NCBI GenBank assembly: GCA_016178435.1
Contig: JACOTK010000105.1
Coordinates: 1-16,678, forward strand
Direction of reading: 5' to 3'
DNA length: 16,678 nucleotides
From: Actinomycetota bacterium
Lineage (GTDB): Bacteria; Actinomycetota; Acidimicrobiia; Acidimicrobiales; CADCSY01
Both the position numbers and the translations under genes were made by a program. Shown one piece after another: positions 13,169 through 16,678 of this stretch. Under the pieces are notes generated by a model. That model made no database searches and was not told the DNA's origin. It was given only the letters and a program-made list of their open reading frames with translations. Within the stretch, counting starts at the first letter, position 1; the number at the start of each line of letters is the position of its first letter.

Positions 13169-16100
13169 GTGTATCTCAAGACCCTGACCATCAAGGGCTT
13201 CAAGTCCTTTGCCGAGACCACCACGCTCGAGCTCGAACCGGGCATCACGGTCGTGGTCGGCCCCAACGGCAGCGGGAAGTCCAACATCGTGGACGCGGTC
13301 GCCTGGGTACTCGGGGCACAGGGCCCGCGGACGGTGCGTTCCTCGAAGATGGACGATGTCATCTTCGCCGGTACGGCCAGACGTGCCGCGCTCGGTCGCG
13401 CGGAGGTGAGCCTGACGATCGACAACTCCTCGGGCGCCCTGGGCCTTGATCTGGCGGAGATCACCATTCGTCGTACCCTGTTCCGCAACGGCGACAGTGA
13501 GTACGCGATCAACGGCGCCTCCTGTCGACTCCTCGACGTGCAGGAGCTGCTTTCCGATTCAGGAGTCGGTCGTCAACAGCACGTGATCGTCAGCCAGGGT
13601 CAGCTCGACACCATCCTCAACGCTCGGCCCGAGGATCGCCGGCTGGTCATCGAGGAGGCGGCAGGTGTCCTGAAGTATCGCAGGCGCAAGGAGAAGGCTG
13701 AGCGCCGGTTGGAGTCCACCGAGGCGAACCTCTTGCGCCTCGCCGACCTCGTGCGCGAGGTGCGTCGCCAGATTCGCCCACTCGAGCGCCAGGCCGAGGC
13801 GGTGCGTCGTCACGGGTCACTGCTCGATGAGTTGCAGGCCGTTCGTCTGCACCTCGCGGGTCGTGAGCTGAGCGGACTCACCACTCGGCTCCAGACCGGG
13901 ATGGAGACCCGCAACCGTCTGACAACGGACGAGGCGGGCATCAAGGCCGGGTTGGCCCAACTCGACATCTCGGTGCTGGGGACCGAGTCCGAGCTGTCGG
14001 CCATGGGCGCACAGGACCTGAGTGACATCCTGGTGCGAGTCGAGCGCCTCGGTGAGCGGGCCCGCGGGATGGTCACCTTGTTGGCGGAACGTCGTCGAGG
14101 CATCGAGCGGGATCGGGCCTCGATGATCGACCAGGCGGTCATCGCCTCGCTCGAGGCCGAGTCGGCCCGCCTCACCGATGAGCTCGCGTCCGTCGAGACC
14201 GAGGCAGAGGCGCTCCTCCCTGAGGCGGGGAAGGTGATGGAGGCGGAGGCGGAGCTGGCGGCGCAGCGAGCCGGCTTCGACGAGACATGGGGGAGGGAGG
14301 TTCCCGTTCCGACGAGTCGAGCCGGTGAGATCCGAGCCCAGTTGGCCGCACTGCGCCAAGGCGTGGAGCGTGGCGAGTCCGAGACGGCCCGACTGTCCGG
14401 CCGATTGGAGGCCTTGACCCGAAAGGCCGGAGACCTCGATGCACAGTCCCGCCGGGTGACCGACGAGGTGGCAGCGACCGAAGGGGCCTTTGCCTCGAAC
14501 CGTTCGGCAGGCGAAGCAGCGACGCAGAGGCGCTTGGCTGCCGAGGCCGATGTCGAACGGGCCGAGGTCGCCTTGCGTGAGGCCGATGCCGATCGGCATG
14601 CCTGGTCGGCGCGTGCGGAGGCACTGGGTCTCGCGCTCGACGAGGCACGGGCGCGAGCCGGAGCGGAGAGTCTGTCGGGGGTCGATGGCGTGCTGGGCAC
14701 CCTGCTCGATCTCGTCGAGGTCGATGAGGGTTGGGAGTTGGCCTTCGAGGCAGCGGTGGGTCCCGGGATGGCAGCCGTCGTTGTGGACGGAGGCATCGAA
14801 GGCGCCCGACGGGCACTGCAGGTGCTCGAAGGCACGAGCGGCGCGATTCTGGCCATGGGCGCCGGCGTGGAGACCGGCGAGGCGAGGGCGCCGCTGCCCT
14901 TGGCGTTGTCGGGTATCGCGCAGGCCGTCCGGCCGCATGTCCGGGCTCGGGAACCCCGTCTCGGGGGAATGCTCGATGCCTTGTTGAGCCAGGCGGTCAT
15001 GGTCTCGGGCGGGTGGGCCGAGGCGCTCGATGTCGCCGTGACCCATCCGGCCCTTGTCGTGGTCACCCGATCGGGTGACTGCTTCGGGCCCTACGGTTGG
15101 CGGGTCGGTTTGACCGGCGCCGGTGCGACCGGGGCTGCATTGGACGAGGCCGCACAGCGAGCAGCCACGGCCGCCGTTGTGGCCGATGCCGCCGATGCTG
15201 CGCTCGGCAGGGCCCGTGAGGAGCTTCGACTCGCGCGTGAGATCGAGGCCCGGGTTGTGGCACAACGTGACGACAACGAACGTCGTCACGCCGCGGCAAT
15301 CACGACGAACGAACGGATCAGCCGTGAGTTGCGTGATCTCACGAACGAGATCGAGGAACTGCGTCGGCATCATGGGGAACTCGTGCAGCGGACGCAGGGC
15401 GAACAGGCGCGCGTGGCGGGCTTGGCGGCGGAGCTTCCGCTGCTCGAGGCTGAGGAGGCACGTGTTGCCGATCAGCGTCGAGCGATGCACGAGGCCCGTA
15501 CCCGCATCGATGAGCGGGTCGCGGCGGTCGGGGCACTGCGCACCGATCTCGAGGTGCGGGCAACCGGGTTCGAGGCGCGGCGTTCGTATCTGCAGGCGCG
15601 CCTGGCCGAGGTCAACGAGCGACTTTCCCGCAATGTCGCCGAGCGCGACGAAGCCGAGGGGCGACGGGTCGAGCTCGATCGGCGTCTGCTGGCGACCGAT
15701 CGATTGTCGGCCTTCCTGGCCGAGCGTGCGCGATGGGTCGAGGAGATGCTCGGTGGTTTGCACGAACGTCGTCGGCTGCAGTCGGAGGCCGTACGGGAAA
15801 CGACCGATCGGCTCGATCGACTCCGCAGGGAGCGGAGCGAAGCGGAGCGCCGTCTCGAGGCGGTGCGTGAACAAGCCCGTCGGGCCGAGCTCGAGGTGCA
15901 GGAGATCGAGCTGCGTGTCGAGGCGGCGGTCGAGACGCTCCGCCGTGATCTCGATCGGGAGCCGGAGGTTGCCATGGCGACGCCATGTCCACCCCTACCC
16001 GAGGGGGTCGGCGCTCCTGCTCGCCTGCGTGAGCTCGAACGTGAGCTGCGCCTCATGGGGCCGATCAACCCGCTCGCGCTCGAGGAGCACGCGGCGTTGC

Positions 16101-16657
16101 AGGAGCGCCACGACTTCCTCGAAGCCCAGCTCGAGGATGTGAAGGCGAGCCGGCGTGAGTTGGCAAAGGTCATCAAGGTTATCGATGTCGAGATCGAGTC
16201 GGTCTTTGCCGCTGCGTTTGTCGATGTGAGCGAGAACTTCACCAAGTTGTTCGAGACGCTCTTTCCCGGTGGCCAGGGCTCGCTGAAGCTCACCGACCCC
16301 TCCAACCTGTTGGAGACCGGCATCGAGGTCGAGGCCAGGCCGTCGGGCAAGAACGTGCGCAAGCTCTCGTTGTTGTCGGGTGGCGAGCGCTCGCTCACGG
16401 CCATGGCGTTCCTCTTTGCGGTGTTCCGCAGCCGCCCGTCGCCCTTCTATCTCATGGACGAGGTCGAGGCGGCCCTCGACGACGTCAACCTGCACCGCTT
16501 CCTCGACCTGCTCGGCGAGTTCCGCCAGGACGCGCAGCTCCTCATCGTCAGCCACCAGAAGCGCACCATGGAGGTCGCCGACACGCTGTACGGCGTCACC
16601 ATGGAACCCGGCGGCTCCTCGCGCGTGGTGAGCGAACGGGTCACGACCTCTTCGTGA
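13169..16657 (+). CDS. smc: Chromosome segregation protein SMC
   Basis: An ATPase of the condensin type that organises and separates chromosomes as a dimer, with ScpA and ScpB. Full length at 1162 residues. Seen: Walker A GPNGSGKSN at 31-39, the IVSQGQLDTILNARPEDRR segment after the Q-loop (about 145-165), a long coiled coil to about 500, a hinge about 504-650, the returning coiled coil to about 990, then signature LSGGERS (Ser1070) and Walker B YLMDE with Asp1097 and Glu1098, followed by the D-loop ALDD. The start is a GTG giving the usual MYLKTLTIKGFKSF. GAGG at 13161-13164 is only four bases away, slightly close. The neighbours rnc and mutM match a common actinobacterial gene order, in which ftsY often follows. 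Confidence 0.97.
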   Translation: MYLKTLTIKGFKSFAETTTLELEPGITVVVGPNGSGKSNIVDAVAWVLGAQGPRTVRSSKMDDVIFAGTARRAALGRAEVSLTIDNSSGALGLDLAEITIRRTLFRNGDSEYAINGASCRLLDVQELLSDSGVGRQQHVIVSQGQLDTILNARPEDRRLVIEEAAGVLKYRRRKEKAERRLESTEANLLRLADLVREVRRQIRPLERQAEAVRRHGSLLDELQAVRLHLAGRELSGLTTRLQTGMETRNRLTTDEAGIKAGLAQLDISVLGTESELSAMGAQDLSDILVRVERLGERARGMVTLLAERRRGIERDRASMIDQAVIASLEAESARLTDELASVETEAEALLPEAGKVMEAEAELAAQRAGFDETWGREVPVPTSRAGEIRAQLAALRQGVERGESETARLSGRLEALTRKAGDLDAQSRRVTDEVAATEGAFASNRSAGEAATQRRLAAEADVERAEVALREADADRHAWSARAEALGLALDEARARAGAESLSGVDGVLGTLLDLVEVDEGWELAFEAAVGPGMAAVVVDGGIEGARRALQVLEGTSGAILAMGAGVETGEARAPLPLALSGIAQAVRPHVRAREPRLGGMLDALLSQAVMVSGGWAEALDVAVTHPALVVVTRSGDCFGPYGWRVGLTGAGATGAALDEAAQRAATAAVVADAADAALGRAREELRLAREIEARVVAQRDDNERRHAAAITTNERISRELRDLTNEIEELRRHHGELVQRTQGEQARVAGLAAELPLLEAEEARVADQRRAMHEARTRIDERVAAVGALRTDLEVRATGFEARRSYLQARLAEVNERLSRNVAERDEAEGRRVELDRRLLATDRLSAFLAERARWVEEMLGGLHERRRLQSEAVRETTDRLDRLRRERSEAERRLEAVREQARRAELEVQEIELRVEAAVETLRRDLDREPEVAMATPCPPLPEGVGAPARLRELERELRLMGPINPLALEEHAALQERHDFLEAQLEDVKASRRELAKVIKVIDVEIESVFAAAFVDVSENFTKLFETLFPGGQGSLKLTDPSNLLETGIEVEARPSGKNVRKLSLLSGGERSLTAMAFLFAVFRSRPSPFYLMDEVEAALDDVNLHRFLDLLGEFRQDAQLLIVSHQKRTMEVADTLYGVTMEPGGSSRVVSERVTTSS

Positions 16658-16669
16658 AGAAGGGCGCTG

Positions 16670-16678
16670 GTGATGCCG
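16670..16678 (+). CDS. Possible start of the next gene, cut by the window edge
   Basis: GAAGGG at 16659-16664 is followed five bases later by GTG (16670) and eight bases later by an in-frame ATG (16673). Only three codons are visible, so no product can be seen. From gene order after smc, ftsY would be the guess. Confidence 0.3.

Noticed and set aside
13817..15874. A 685-codon open frame on the minus strand, opposite smc
   Set aside because: It is the antisense shadow of a GC-rich coiled-coil gene: low complexity, no recognisable domain, and fully covered by a certain smc gene.
1..16678. tRNA or rRNA genes, CRISPR arrays, insertion sequences, toxin-antitoxin pairs or biosynthetic core genes
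   Set aside because: I looked across the gaps and genes and saw no cloverleaf, spaced repeat array, transposase motif or matching domain; an automated scan was not possible.

Overview
The window is a high-GC bacterial chromosome segment with short intergenic gaps, frequent GTG starts, stop codons embedded in the next gene's ribosome binding site, and a conserved rnc-mutM-smc block. Gene content suggests an actinomycete. The combination of an acyl carrier protein gene directly ahead of rnc-mutM-smc and a neighbouring acyl-CoA catabolic cluster would fit a deep-branching actinobacterial lineage such as Acidimicrobiia, but that assignment is inference from gene content alone.

Region 1 (1-2162, minus strand): the 5' part of tag (3-methyladenine DNA glycosylase I, running off the left edge), preceded by a single-gene SIR2-like protein of 482 residues. 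The SIR2-like gene is visibly less GC-rich than its surroundings and has no recognisable partner. It looks like an acquired accessory gene, with an NAD-consuming antiphage role the most likely guess.

Region 2 (2235-8711, minus strand): a five-gene catabolic run read from right to left: luciferase-like flavin monooxygenase, zinc alcohol dehydrogenase, acyl-CoA ligase, PF04909-type amidohydrolase, acyl-CoA dehydrogenase, closing with a perfect 14-bp hairpin. The last four genes are separated by about 9-11 bases with overlapping stop codons and Shine-Dalgarno sequences. The first gene is set apart by a strong GC hairpin and three 18-bp-phased repeats.

Region 3 (8712-11139): a 143-bp divergent regulatory region with two matching palindromes (arms flanking CCCC), then, on the plus strand, an aldehyde dehydrogenase and a crotonase-fold protein that lacks both classical hydratase glutamates. 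Together regions 2 and 3 read as one divergently transcribed pathway. It could oxidise an alcohol or aldehyde to an acid, activate it to a CoA ester, desaturate it and process it further. The substrate cannot be read from the sequence.

Region 4 (11140-16678, plus strand): housekeeping genes acpP, rnc, mutM and smc, tightly packed or overlapping. A further gene appears to start at the right edge. No tRNA, rRNA, CRISPR array, insertion sequence or prophage gene was seen. No stretch longer than 300 bases lacks a gene.
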